A program made the translations under genes and the position numbers. Of a stretch of 64,000 bases of DNA, positions 37,231 through 46,021 are shown piece by piece. The DNA lies in the NCBI RefSeq assembly GCF_000317045.1, contig NC_019703.1:2034501-2098500 (forward strand), read 5' to 3'. The notes beneath the pieces were generated by a model. That model saw only the letters and a list, made by a program, of their open reading frames with translations, had not been told where the DNA came from and did not search any database. Each line of letters opens with the position of its first letter. Within the stretch, counting starts at the first letter, position 1. Source of the stretch: Geitlerinema sp. PCC 7407. GTDB lineage: Bacteria > Cyanobacteriota > Cyanobacteriia > PCC-7407.

Positions 37231-37264
37231 AGATAGATAAGGGGCGATCGCCCCTTATCTATCT
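37231..37264. terminator. 34-bp perfect palindrome centred on HIP1
   Basis: The sequence from 37231 to 37264 is its own exact reverse complement, with GCGATCGC at the centre (37244-37251) extended by AT-rich arms. It starts three bases after the hydrolase stop codon. As RNA it would make a long hairpin, so terminator or transcript-end protection is the simplest reading, though no clear T-run follows. Confidence 0.6.
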
Positions 37265-37393
37265 CTCTTCTAACAAATCCAGGCTACTGGCTAAACCTTA
37301 GATTTTGAGTTTCTTTACAAGTTCACCTATTTTCTCTTGAGGTGGCTATTTTGGATGAGTCCCAGACCTTGGCTATCCTCAACCTTCTTTTCT

Positions 37394-39684
37394 ATGGAAA
37401 CCTCGGCCCGCCCCCAAACTAACGCCAAACAGTCCCCCACAAACCTGGTCAAAGCTCTCGTTCTCATCCTAGGAATTATCCTTTGGCAAAGCTGGCAACA
37501 ATACAATACCTCAGCGAACAAAAGGCGATCGCCCTCAAGATCGCGGCTCAAGCAGAGCTCCTGACCTCCCGCAGCGACAAAGCAAGCATCACCGGTGCGC
37601 TCCTCGCTGTCGAAGCCCAAAAACGCCTAGACAAGCTCAACCTATCCTCTGTAGAAGCTGACCGCGCCTTGCGTCAGGCTTTACGCTTTCTTCCCGGGCC
37701 TTCCATCCCGCTACAGCATGACGGTAATGTTTTAGCGACTAGTTTTAGTCCAGATGGATCAATCGTCGCCACTGGCAGCATTGACGATACGGCTCGCCTT
37801 TGGGATGCCAAAAGCGGCAAGCTTATCCACTTGCTTGCCCACAAAGATATAGTCCAAGCGGTAAGCTTCAGTCCAGACAGTTCTATGCTCATCACTGGGG
37901 GTGATGAGCCTATTGCCCGTATTTGGAATACCAAAACTGGTAAACTCCTGCACTCTCTTCAGCATGACGGTCCCATCTTCGATGTAGACTTCAGTCCCAA
38001 CGGCTCCCAGGTTGTTACTAGCAGCGATGATAAAACCGCGCGCCTCTGGGACGCTCAAACCGGTCAGCTTCTCCATACACTTCAAGATGAAAAGCCGTTA
38101 GAAATTGCGCGCTTTAGTCCTGATGGATCCATGGTTATGACAGCCAGTCAGGAGAGTCCAGCTCGTATCTGGAATGTCCAAACCGGTAAGCTCCTTCATT
38201 CTCTTCAGCACAAAAAAATAGAAAGCGTAAGCTTTAGTGAAGATGGCTCTATGGTTCTCACCGGCGGCTACGACAAAGTAGCGCGAATCTGGAGCTCAAA
38301 AACTGGCAAACTGCTCCAGGTTCTTCAGCACGAAATTCCAGTTACATCTGTGAGTTTTAGTCCAGATAACTCTAAGGTCATTACGGGGATTTGGGGCAGC
38401 GAAGAAAACATTTGGGCTGCAAACCTCTGGGACGCTAAAACCGGTAAATTGCTTCATGCTCTTCAACACACGGGAAATATCTTCGATACAGATTTTAGTC
38501 CCGACAGTTCTATGGTCATTACAAGCAGCTTTGATAAGACAGCTTATATTTGGAACACTGAAAATGGAGCACTTCTCCAGACTCTTCCTCATGAGCAAGC
38601 AGTGCTGCGTGTGGACTTTAGCCCAAATGGCTCACAGGTTATAACAGGAAGCGCCGATCACACAGCCCGCATCTGGAATATTGAGACGGTGCAAGAACCC
38701 CGATCATTTCAGCATCAGGGCTCGGTCAATAATCCAAGCCTTAGCCCTGATGGCTCCAAACTCATGACAGATAGGGATGATCACACAGTGCAGATTTGGG
38801 ATGTCAGTACGGGCCAGCTTCAGCACTCTCTTCAGCACGAAAACGAGGTGTATACCAAAGTCTTTAGTCCAGATGGCTCTAGTCTCGTAACTGGCAGCTC
38901 TGACTTGACAACCCGTATTTGGGATATCGACACTGGTCAGCTCACTCGTTCTCTCCTATTTAAGGAAGCTTTATCTGGCGCAAGCTTTAGTTCTAGCGGG
39001 TCCAAGATTGCTACAGGAAGGTATGGTCAAACTAGCTATATCTGGGACATGGAAACTGGCGATCTTCTTCAATCTCTTCAGCACGAACACACTATTTATA
39101 ACCTGATTTTTAGTCCTGACGGCTCCAAGCTCGCAGTAGATTGGGATGGAACCGCCTATATTTGGGATGCTCAAGCGGGTAAGCTCATACATTCTCTTGA
39201 GCCTGAATCGTGGTTTATCCGCGATTTAAGTTTTAGCTCAGATGGCTCCATGCTCGTTATGGCGAACTTTGATGCAGTAGAACTTTGGAGCACCGAAACC
39301 GGTAAACTCTTACGTTCTCTGCCCTATGAAAACTTTTTGTACAGTGTGAGATTTAGTCCTGATGGGTCTAAAGTTGTCGCAGGGAGTATTGATAATACAG
39401 CTCTTGTTTGGAGCACTCAGAACGGAACACCCCTCCACTCCCTTCAGCAAGAAAGCACCTTACGTGATGTTGCTTTTAGTCCGGACGGCTCCCACGTTAT
39501 TACAGAAAGTCAGGATAATACGGTACGCGTTTGGACTCTCTCATCAGACAGCTTGGTGAATGAAATCTGCAATCGGGTGACGCGCAATCTAAGCGCAATG
39601 GAGTGGAAAACACATGTCAGTGAAGATCTCAATCAGTATGAGCGAACCTGTGAAAATTTGTCGGCACATTCTAGCGTGCAATAG
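37394..39684 (+). pseudogene. Membrane-anchored 15-repeat WD40 protein, frameshifted by a 5-bp duplication
   Basis: The ATG at 37394 opens METSARPQTNA and a transmembrane helix (LVKALVLILGIILWQSWQQ). The frame is then lost at 37500-37509, where AATAC occurs twice in tandem. Removing one copy joins WQSWQQ directly to YLSEQKAIALK, the usual linker of this family, and the frame then stays open to 39684. The downstream part has 15 WD40 repeats (about 42 residues each, FSPDGS...RIWD pattern), probably two beta-propellers. As it stands, the intact repeat part could only start from the TTG at 37483 without its membrane anchor. The event may be true inactivation, slipped-strand variation or a sequence error. 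Confidence 0.75.
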
Positions 39685-39865
39685 ACAAGGGTCTGAAAAC
39701 ACTGCACGCCTTTAAAGCGGTCAAAACCTGTTTCAAACAGCTTCTTGTAGAGTTCAGAGAAGGTAATTGTTTTTGCGCACAAAACTCGACAAGTGTTTGA
39801 AAGATGCCGGAAGACAATCTCCTGAGAAACCGTAAGATTCAAAAGTGTCCTGTCTCTTGGCGTCT

Positions 39866-40324
39866 CTAGTGACGAATCTGATCTGCCCAGGGCGTGAGTC
39901 GGCGAGAGATCCACTTCAGGACATAATCTAGCAGCAGACCAATGACGCCAATCAGCGCGATGCAAAAGAGAACCTTGTCGGTTTGCAAGAAGCGCTGGGC
40001 CTGAATGATGCGGAAACCAAGGCCATTTTGGGACGCGACCAGCTCCGCAATGACCAAGAAATTCCAGGCTCCCGAGATATTGACTCGCAGCGTGTCCAGG
40101 ATGCTGGGAAAGGCTGCCGGGATGATCACCTGAAACACCACATCGCGTCGGCTTGCCCCCATGGTATAGGCCACATTGATCATCTCATTGGGGATAAACT
40201 TCACCGCGTCCGCCACCATGATCGCGTTGTAGAGCACCACCCCCAGCATGATGATCAGAATTTTCGAGGGCTCCCCGAGGCCCAGCCAAATGACGATGAG
40301 GGGGACAAAGGCCGTCACGGGCAT
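39866..40324 (-). pseudogene. ABC transporter permease, 5'-truncated (NitT/TauT type)
   Basis: Only the C-terminal ~150-165 residues of an SsuC/TauC/NrtB-type permease remain. They include the diagnostic cytoplasmic loop (NVAYTMGASRRDVVFQVIIPAA) that contacts the ATPase. The frame is open upstream of the ATG at 40324, back to codons for LDSLFSPIVGTVRYMPV. Those residues also belong to the permease family and overlap, in another frame, the 3' end of the binding-protein gene. About 100 N-terminal residues, including the first helices, are absent. The deletion that removed them also removed the end of the neighbouring gene. Function is almost certainly lost. Confidence 0.8.
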
Positions 40325-41244
40325 ATAGCGGACGGTCCCGACAATGGGTGAGAAGAGGCTATCGAGACTGTAACGGTTTTATTACCTTCGTTGTCAAACA
40401 GCTTCACCCCCATTAGCTGCTCTTTGACTTCTTCCCCGGAGATACCTAGCTTCTTGCCCACAAGCCCAAGGGCCTCAGCATCCCCCGCATTCAGCAGCTT
40501 CACCGCCCGATCCACCGCCTGGAAATAGGCCTGCAAATCTGCCTTGCGAGACTGAATGAGTTCATCTCGGGCGACCACCACATCGGCGATCAGGTTGGTG
40601 TCTTTGGTTGAAAAGATCACTGCGCCGCCCCCCTGCTCAGCGCTGCGGCTGAGATAGGGCTCATAGGTGACGGCTGCGTCCACCTGCCGGGCCGCAAAGG
40701 CTGCCGCTGCGTCGGCGGCGGCCAAGTCTTTGATCACGACATCTTGTTCTGTGAGGCCTGCTTTTTCGAGGTAGGCGCGCAGCAGCACCTTTTCAAATAA
40801 GATATTTTCTCGAGCGACGGTCTTTCCTTTGATGTCTGCGGGTGACTGGATTTGGCGGCCCAATATGCCGTCGGAGCCGTTGGAGTAGTCTACTAAATAG
40901 ATAATTTTGATCGAGGGATCTTTGGCGGCCATTTGGACCGCATCCCCCGAGGTAAACCAGCCGAGATCCACTCGTCCAGCCAGGAAAGCGGTGATCTGTT
41001 CGCTGGCGCTTTGGAAAAAGAGATCTTGGACTTGGAGACCTTTTTCCGAGAAGAAATTTTTGCCGACGGCGACGTGGTGACCGCCGTAGCCAACCCAGTT
41101 GTTCGTTGCCGAAATTAAGGGACCCGTGGCGGCGGCGTCAGGAGCCCCATTATCGGCGTTGGGCTCCTGCGCACAGGCGATCGCCAATATCATCGCCGCG
41201 ATCGCCAACCCCAGCGATCGCATTATTTTAGAGATTTTTGCCAT
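40315..41244 (-). pseudogene. ABC transporter substrate-binding lipoprotein, 3'-truncated (NitT/TauT type)
   Basis: A 309-residue frame from the ATG at 41244. It has a lipoprotein signal (lipobox-like AIAC near residue 25), then the binding-protein fold: NNWVGYGGHHVAVGKNFF, FLAGRVDLGWFTSGDA, and FAARQVDAAVTYEPYLS. After LMGVKLFDNEGNKT the sequence stops looking like the family and runs into DNA that encodes permease residues in another frame, ending with a stop at 40315. About 30 or more C-terminal residues are lost. Because the operon is led by a guanidine-I riboswitch, the original ligand was probably guanidine or a relative. The truncated lobe may or may not fold. Confidence 0.8.
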
Positions 41245-41301
41245 CGGAAACACAAGATGATTTAACGTCACAAAGTCACAAACAATATGCGTCATCTCGC
41301 G

Positions 41302-42159
41302 TCAAGCTTCTGCGGTGGGACCGCGCAGGGCCTGCAAAACTTGGCGCTTGATCTCCACAAATTCCGGTGAGAGTTTGATATCCAAATCTCGATGCTCCGG
41401 TAGCTGGATCCCAATCTCGGACTCGATGCGGCCCGGATGCGCCCCCATCACATACACCCGCTGCGAGAGATAGATCGCCTCTTCTACATCGTGGGTGATC
41501 ATCAGCACGGTGATATGGGTTTGCTCCCACAGCTCCAGCAAGAACTGCTGCATCTGCTCCTTGGTCTGGGCGTCCAGCGCGCCAAAGGGCTCATCCATCA
41601 GCAAGACCGCCGGTTCATTGGCCAGGGCGCGGGCGATCGCCACTCGCTGCTTCATACCCCCCGAGAGCTGCTTGGGGTAGCTGTTGGCAAAGCGGCCGAG
41701 GCCCACTACCTCCAAGAAATACCTCACGCGATCGCGCTGCTGCGCCTTGGGCATCCTCTGAAACTGCAGCCCAAAGGCCACATTTTGGGCCACCGTCAAC
41801 CACGGATAGAGGGTATATCCCTGGAACACCATGCCCCGGTCTGAGCCCGGTCGGCCCGTCACGCACTGGCCATCTACCATCACCCGTCCCGACGTCGGCG
41901 GCACCAGCCCCGCAATGATATTCAGCAGGGTTGATTTGCCGCAGCCGGAGGAGCCCACCAGACACACCAGCTCTCGCTCAAAGATCTGAAAATTCACCTC
42001 CTCTAGCACCGTGAGCGGTTTTTGGTGTTTTACCCCATAGGATTTGTGGATATTTTGCACCTCTAGTTTGATGGCCGGTCCGGCGATCGCGGCGCTGGTC
42101 CGATCCGCTTGGACGGCTCGTTCGAACATGTTCTGAAGTCCTGGATAGGTCTTGATCAT
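41302..42159 (-). CDS. ABC transporter ATP-binding protein (NitT/TauT type) under guanidine-I riboswitch
   Basis: A 285-residue ATPase from the ATG at 42159. Walker A is GSSGCGKST, the Q-loop region is VFQGYTLYPW, the signature is LSGGMKQR, Walker B is VLLMDEPFGALDAQ and the switch His is in MITHD. It closely matches the SsuB/TauB/NrtC-type subunits that power import of small nitrogen or sulfur compounds. It is the first gene after the riboswitch (42254-42374) and intrinsic terminator. The ATPase itself looks complete, but its permease and binding partners downstream are truncated, so it may be idle or serve another transporter. Guanidine as substrate is inferred from the riboswitch. Confidence 0.88.
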   Translation of the reverse strand: MIKTYPGLQNMFERAVQADRTSAAIAGPAIKLEVQNIHKSYGVKHQKPLTVLEEVNFQIFERELVCLVGSSGCGKSTLLNIIAGLVPPTSGRVMVDGQCVTGRPGSDRGMVFQGYTLYPWLTVAQNVAFGLQFQRMPKAQQRDRVRYFLEVVGLGRFANSYPKQLSGGMKQRVAIARALANEPAVLLMDEPFGALDAQTKEQMQQFLLELWEQTHITVLMITHDVEEAIYLSQRVYVMGAHPGRIESEIGIQLPEHRDLDIKLSPEFVEIKRQVLQALRGPTAEA

Positions 42160-42218
42160 TTCGAAAACTCCGGGGCATAAAGGACAGCCATCGAGAGAGC
42201 TCTCGGGAAAACATAAAC

Positions 42219-42268
42219 AAAAGCCCAGGAGAGACGCAGCGATCGCTGGACAGCTCTCCCGGGCTTTT
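42219..42268 (-). terminator. Riboswitch-controlled intrinsic terminator
   Basis: On the minus strand AAAAGCCCGGGAGAG pairs with CTCTCCTGGGCTTTT (positions 42254-42268 and 42219-42233, one mismatch) and is followed by a T-rich run. The first arm is also the 3' part of the riboswitch aptamer. Ligand binding and terminator formation are therefore mutually exclusive: an ON switch. Confidence 0.88.
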
Positions 42269-42374
42269 ATCCCGCCGTGTAATTCACTGGATCTTCCCAC
42301 CGGAAAACCTAGGAACCGACCTCTCTCGGACCAGACGCCGCACCCAAAAATGGACCGGAACCCTAGAGGTCTGC
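42254..42374 (-). promoter_or_regulatory. Guanidine-I (ykkC) riboswitch
   Basis: Read on the minus strand, the leader of the ABC operon contains the conserved blocks of the ykkC/guanidine-I aptamer in order: CTCTAGGGTTCCGG, then CTGGTCCGAGAGAGG, then ACACGGCGGGATAAAAGCCC and GGGAGA. GACCTCT near the start pairs with AGAGGTC further on, forming P1. Guanidine-I riboswitches bind guanidinium and turn on export, degradation or uptake genes. The expression platform is the terminator at 42219-42268. The leader is about 95 bases from the ATPase start codon. Identification rests on these blocks and their order, which I consider diagnostic. Confidence 0.94.
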
Positions 42375-42552
42375 TTAATACTGCAATGAGGAGTCTCAGC
42401 AAAAGAGTTCTCCCCGAATACCAATACTTATAACGAGTTATGTCAGGGGCATTTGTATCAAAAACAACGGAAGCCCCGCGATCGCCCGTTTCGATCTCGA
42501 GTTGATGTTTTGGGGCCTGCAGCCCTACACTCACTCATCATCACCAACCCCC

Positions 42553-43758
42553 ATGTTCTCTCTCCGCAGCGGCCTGTATCGTCGTCCCCTTCCTCCTGAC
42601 TGCATTGCTTTCTCCTCCACCGAGGGCCGGACCATTTTTCGCGAAGCCCTGGCCCAAGGCGGTATGGAAGGATACTTTGTTTTAGCGGAGCAGTTTCATA
42701 CCCAGGCTGATCCGGCGTTTTGTGGTTTGGGCACCATGGTTGTCGTGCTCAATGCCCTTGCCATCGATCCAGGCCGGATTTGGCGCGGCGTGTGGCGCTG
42801 GTATGGCGAAGAGATGCTGGACTGCTGCCAGCCGCTCTCGACCATTCAGCAGCAGGGTATCTCCATGGATGAGTTTGTCTGCATTGCTCGCTGCAACGGA
42901 GCCCAGGTCACCGCCCATCGCTTTGCAGACAGCACCCTGGAGGCGTTTCGCGAGACTCTCAAGCAGGTGACGGCCTCCCCCCACGGCGTCCACATGGTCG
43001 TTAGCTACAGCCGACAGGTGCTTGGCCAAACGGGAGACGGGCATTTCTCCCCCGTGGGGGGCTACCACCCCGAAAAGGATTTGGTGCTGCTGCTCGATGT
43101 TGCCCGGTTTAAATATCCTCCTCACTGGGTACCGGTTTCTTTGCTCTGGCAGGCCTTTGAGCCGGTCGATCCAGTGACTCAGCGCAGTCGCGGCTATCTG
43201 GTGCTGCAACCAAGCGCCGAGAGCGAAGGAGGACTGCTGCAAGTGGGCCTCCATCCGCAGCAGTGGCACCAGGCGATCGCCCCTCATCTCGCCGAAACCC
43301 TGCCCAACTCCCTTGCCGATGCCCCATCCCCCACGCAGGCGATCGCCCGCTTGATTGAGCACTTACCGGAGACTTTTCTTGAGCTTCTACAGCTTTCTGC
43401 GTCTCCCCAAAGCCGCGATCGCCTCCAGGCCTTACACCGCGACCTAGAGCGCCAGCCGCTTTTTTCCCAGATTCAGCAGGTGTTGCAGATCCCGCTCGAC
43501 AGCCCCATGCTGCGACAGTGGTCTCGCTCAGCCCTCGCCGACCCCCAAAACCCCCCGCCCCTGAGCTTTGGCGCTTGGCTAACGCTGCTTCTCTTGGCCT
43601 GTCCGCCAACGCTCTATCGCACCCTCTCCCCCCAGATCCAAGCTTGGTTTGACCAGGTTCGCGATCCCGCTTCTCTGCCTGCGGATCTCCAGCGAGAGGT
43701 CGCCCACCTCCAGCAACAAATAGCCGCCCTAGAAGACTTCGGTCGAGGCCATGCTTAG
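42553..43758 (+). CDS. Phytochelatin synthase, full-length eukaryote-like form
   Basis: A 401-residue enzyme from the ATG at 42553. The N-terminal ~215 residues follow the plant/fungal enzyme closely: LYRRPLP, FSSTEGR, then the catalytic Cys in PAFCGLGTM (residue ~57), VVLNALAIDPGR, WRW...EEMLDCC, His in GDGHFSPVGGY and Asp in LLDVARFKYPPHWVP. It transfers gamma-glutamylcysteine units between glutathione molecules to make metal-binding phytochelatins, or cleaves glycine from glutathione. The best-known cyanobacterial enzyme is a ~240-residue half-size protein without the C-terminal domain. Here ~185 further residues follow. The gene is divergent from the riboswitch-led ABC operon and ends 24 bp before the convergent desaturase gene. 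Confidence 0.93.
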   Translation: MFSLRSGLYRRPLPPDCIAFSSTEGRTIFREALAQGGMEGYFVLAEQFHTQADPAFCGLGTMVVVLNALAIDPGRIWRGVWRWYGEEMLDCCQPLSTIQQQGISMDEFVCIARCNGAQVTAHRFADSTLEAFRETLKQVTASPHGVHMVVSYSRQVLGQTGDGHFSPVGGYHPEKDLVLLLDVARFKYPPHWVPVSLLWQAFEPVDPVTQRSRGYLVLQPSAESEGGLLQVGLHPQQWHQAIAPHLAETLPNSLADAPSPTQAIARLIEHLPETFLELLQLSASPQSRDRLQALHRDLERQPLFSQIQQVLQIPLDSPMLRQWSRSALADPQNPPPLSFGAWLTLLLLACPPTLYRTLSPQIQAWFDQVRDPASLPADLQREVAHLQQQIAALEDFGRGHA

Positions 43759-43782
43759 TCCCACCGCCGACCCTCAGTCGCC

Positions 43783-44823
43783 TCAGGGCAGCACCAGAAA
43801 CGACACGCCGATCGCTCCGTAAAACGTTTCTAGCTGCTGCTGACCCGCGGCATCCAGCGCCTGTCCCTGATCTGAAAAAATGCGGCTGAGGCGAAAGCGG
43901 TGAAAATTGCCCAGCAGGCGCGGCAGCGGCATATAGTGCGGCTCATCTCCGCGAAAAAGCTGGCGATCGAGGGCGGGCAGCCGGTACCACGGACAGGTCA
44001 TGGCGTGGTGATGGGCGTTGTGATAGCCGAAGTTGAGCAGCAGCAGATTGAGCCGGGGCCAGCGCAGAGAGATCACGTTGGAGAAGGTGTTGCGCTGCTC
44101 GTCGGCCGCCGTGTAGCGGGGCACCGCCTCCCCCAGCCCAAAGACCGGATAGGTGTGCTGAAAGGCATCCATCAGCCGCAGGATCTGGAGCATGGCGCTG
44201 TAGGCCACGCCGTAGAGCAGGAGTGCTTTCCAGGACAGCAGGCCCAGCAGGCCAAACAGCACTCCTCGCAGGGCCAGTACCCCAGCGGCCCGCGATCGCT
44301 CCTCTTGCCTTTGGGCGCTTGTGAAGGGGGCCAGCGCCGATCGCCAGTGCAGCAGGTAGTCCACCGCCGGAATGTACAGCCACTCCAGGGCCAGCACCCC
44401 GCGAAACAGCGGTCCCGGAAAGCGGCGCAGCCACTGGGGAAAATCCGAGGCGTAGTCCACTCGGTCCACGTGGTGGGCCAGGTGCAGCCGCGCCAGATCG
44501 GCAAATCGGGCATAGCAGCCCCCATTGAGCCACAGCATTAGCGTCCCGCCCAGGGCATTCAGCTGGCGGGCGCTCAGGCCCCAGCGCCGCCGAAAGATCG
44601 TCCCGTGCATGAACTCGTGGGACAGGTAGGCCGAGTACACCAGGCTGTGGGTCAGCAGCAGCAGTCCCAGGGCATTTTGCCAGAGCAGGGGAGCCAGGAG
44701 CAGCCCCAGTCCCCCACCGTAGCCGCCCAGGGTATAGGCGATCGCCCCGCCATTCCAGAGCGCGCCCCAGCCGCCGCCCGGATCTCCAAGCCGGTTTGCC
44801 GGGGCCACATCCGCAGGAGCCAT
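43783..44823 (-). CDS. Fatty acid desaturase-superfamily membrane protein
   Basis: A 346-residue membrane di-iron protein (ATG at 44823). The histidine boxes are HEFMH (residue ~77), HLAHH (~114) and HNAHHH (near 270), with five or so hydrophobic helices around them. The spacing fits the fatty acid desaturase/carotenoid hydroxylase superfamily (FA_desaturase domain). It could act on lipids or carotenoids; the sequence does not decide. An Lrp-type regulator lies upstream on the same strand, 119 bp away, and may control it. Confidence 0.8.
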   Translation of the reverse strand: MAPADVAPANRLGDPGGGWGALWNGGAIAYTLGGYGGGLGLLLAPLLWQNALGLLLLTHSLVYSAYLSHEFMHGTIFRRRWGLSARQLNALGGTLMLWLNGGCYARFADLARLHLAHHVDRVDYASDFPQWLRRFPGPLFRGVLALEWLYIPAVDYLLHWRSALAPFTSAQRQEERSRAAGVLALRGVLFGLLGLLSWKALLLYGVAYSAMLQILRLMDAFQHTYPVFGLGEAVPRYTAADEQRNTFSNVISLRWPRLNLLLLNFGYHNAHHHAMTCPWYRLPALDRQLFRGDEPHYMPLPRLLGNFHRFRLSRIFSDQGQALDAAGQQQLETFYGAIGVSFLVLP

Positions 44824-44942
44824 ACGCACCTCGCTTCCCTCAATCACGAATTCTTCAGCTCTCAATCAGTCTAGAGGTTTTTGTTTGCGCTTTTAGTATA
44901 AAGAAAAACTTTTGCTGCTTTAATCGCAATCAAAAACAAGCC

Positions 44943-45437
44943 TCACGTCTTGAGGTGAAAGGAGTACTGGCTTTTGAGGAGTTTCAGGACGATCTGGCTC
45001 TGGGAGGACACCACCCCCGGCAGCGATCGCAGGTGCTGCAAAAACGCCAGCAGCCCGCTGTGATCCTCGAAGGTCACCTCCACAAACAGGTCATAGGAGC
45101 CCGCCGTAAAGGCCACATAGCTCACTGCGTCCATCGCGGCCAGATCCGCTGCGATCGCCTCTGCTCGGTGGAGATCGGTGCAGTTGAGCGTCACCAGCGC
45201 GATGTGACGATAGCCGAGCTTCTCGGGGTTCAGGTAGGCCTGGATCGTGATGGCTCCGGACTCGATCAGTCGCTGAACCCGGTAGCGAATCGTCGCCTCC
45301 GCCGACCCCAGGCGCTTTGCGATTTCCGTATAGGCCATCCGCCCATCGCGGTGCAAAAGCTGCACAATCTGCCGATCCAAATCATCCAAATCAAAGCTAT
45401 TGAGGCTGGAAGCCGAAGATTTATCAGGAAGGGTCAT
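44943..45437 (-). CDS. Lrp/AsnC family transcriptional regulator
   Basis: A 164-residue regulator (ATG at 45437). The N-terminal winged helix-turn-helix is visible in LDDLDRQIVQLLHRDGR and AKRLGSAEATIRYRVQRL. The C-terminal RAM domain, which binds amino acids and forms octamers, spans about residues 80-160 (VAFTAGSYDLFVEV). Such proteins respond to leucine or other amino acids. It is transcribed toward the desaturase-family gene. Its own targets cannot be told. Confidence 0.9.
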   Translation of the reverse strand: MTLPDKSSASSLNSFDLDDLDRQIVQLLHRDGRMAYTEIAKRLGSAEATIRYRVQRLIESGAITIQAYLNPEKLGYRHIALVTLNCTDLHRAEAIAADLAAMDAVSYVAFTAGSYDLFVEVTFEDHSGLLAFLQHLRSLPGVVSSQSQIVLKLLKSQYSFHLKT

Positions 45438-46021
45438 GGCAGTTGCGAAATCCGCAAGCAGAGGTCTTTTTTTAGTATAGGCTGCCAAAAAATCAGCGCG
45501 ATCGCCAAGATGCGGCAACCTAAATCGCCACCAATGTGATCAAACCCATGAAAATTTGGAGCCTCTCGTATGAAATTTTCGTAGATTTTGAGAAATTCCA
45601 GAGAAAAATTCCAGATCTGCGATCGCCGTTTTAGACGAACCAAAGCCTCTCTAAAGCCGTCAGCGTCCCCATACCAGAGATATACGGCTTTTATGCGTTA
45701 AAACCCGAACTTTTGGGAAAATTTGCCGCTTTTTTGCACAAACTAAGCGCACCCGTTCCGGCCTGAGGATCACTGATCCCGGTTTTTAGCAGCAAAGCGT
45801 CACAATTGATATCCTCCAATGGAAGGATGTTAACAATTTCAAGTCCTTCCTAGAAGACTTTTGATGCGCCTGTTCATAAAATAAGGGGCATCTCAATCGA
45901 TTTCCTGTTGTCGATCGCACCCTGTGTTTCTGGGTAGAGTGTCCACCTTTTTGGACCTTTGCTCCTTTCCCTGTACGGCGTACTGCCCGGCTAAAGTTCT
46001 TCCCACGAGTCTTCTCTCGGC
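45438..46021. other. Divergent intergenic region without visible gene
   Basis: A 584-bp spacer between the Lrp gene and the large kinase-cyclase gene. Overlapping short frames here show no protein-like signal. A possible -10-like TAAAAT lies near 45880 for the kinase-cyclase transcript. Two or three HIP1-like sites are present. Confidence 0.4.
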
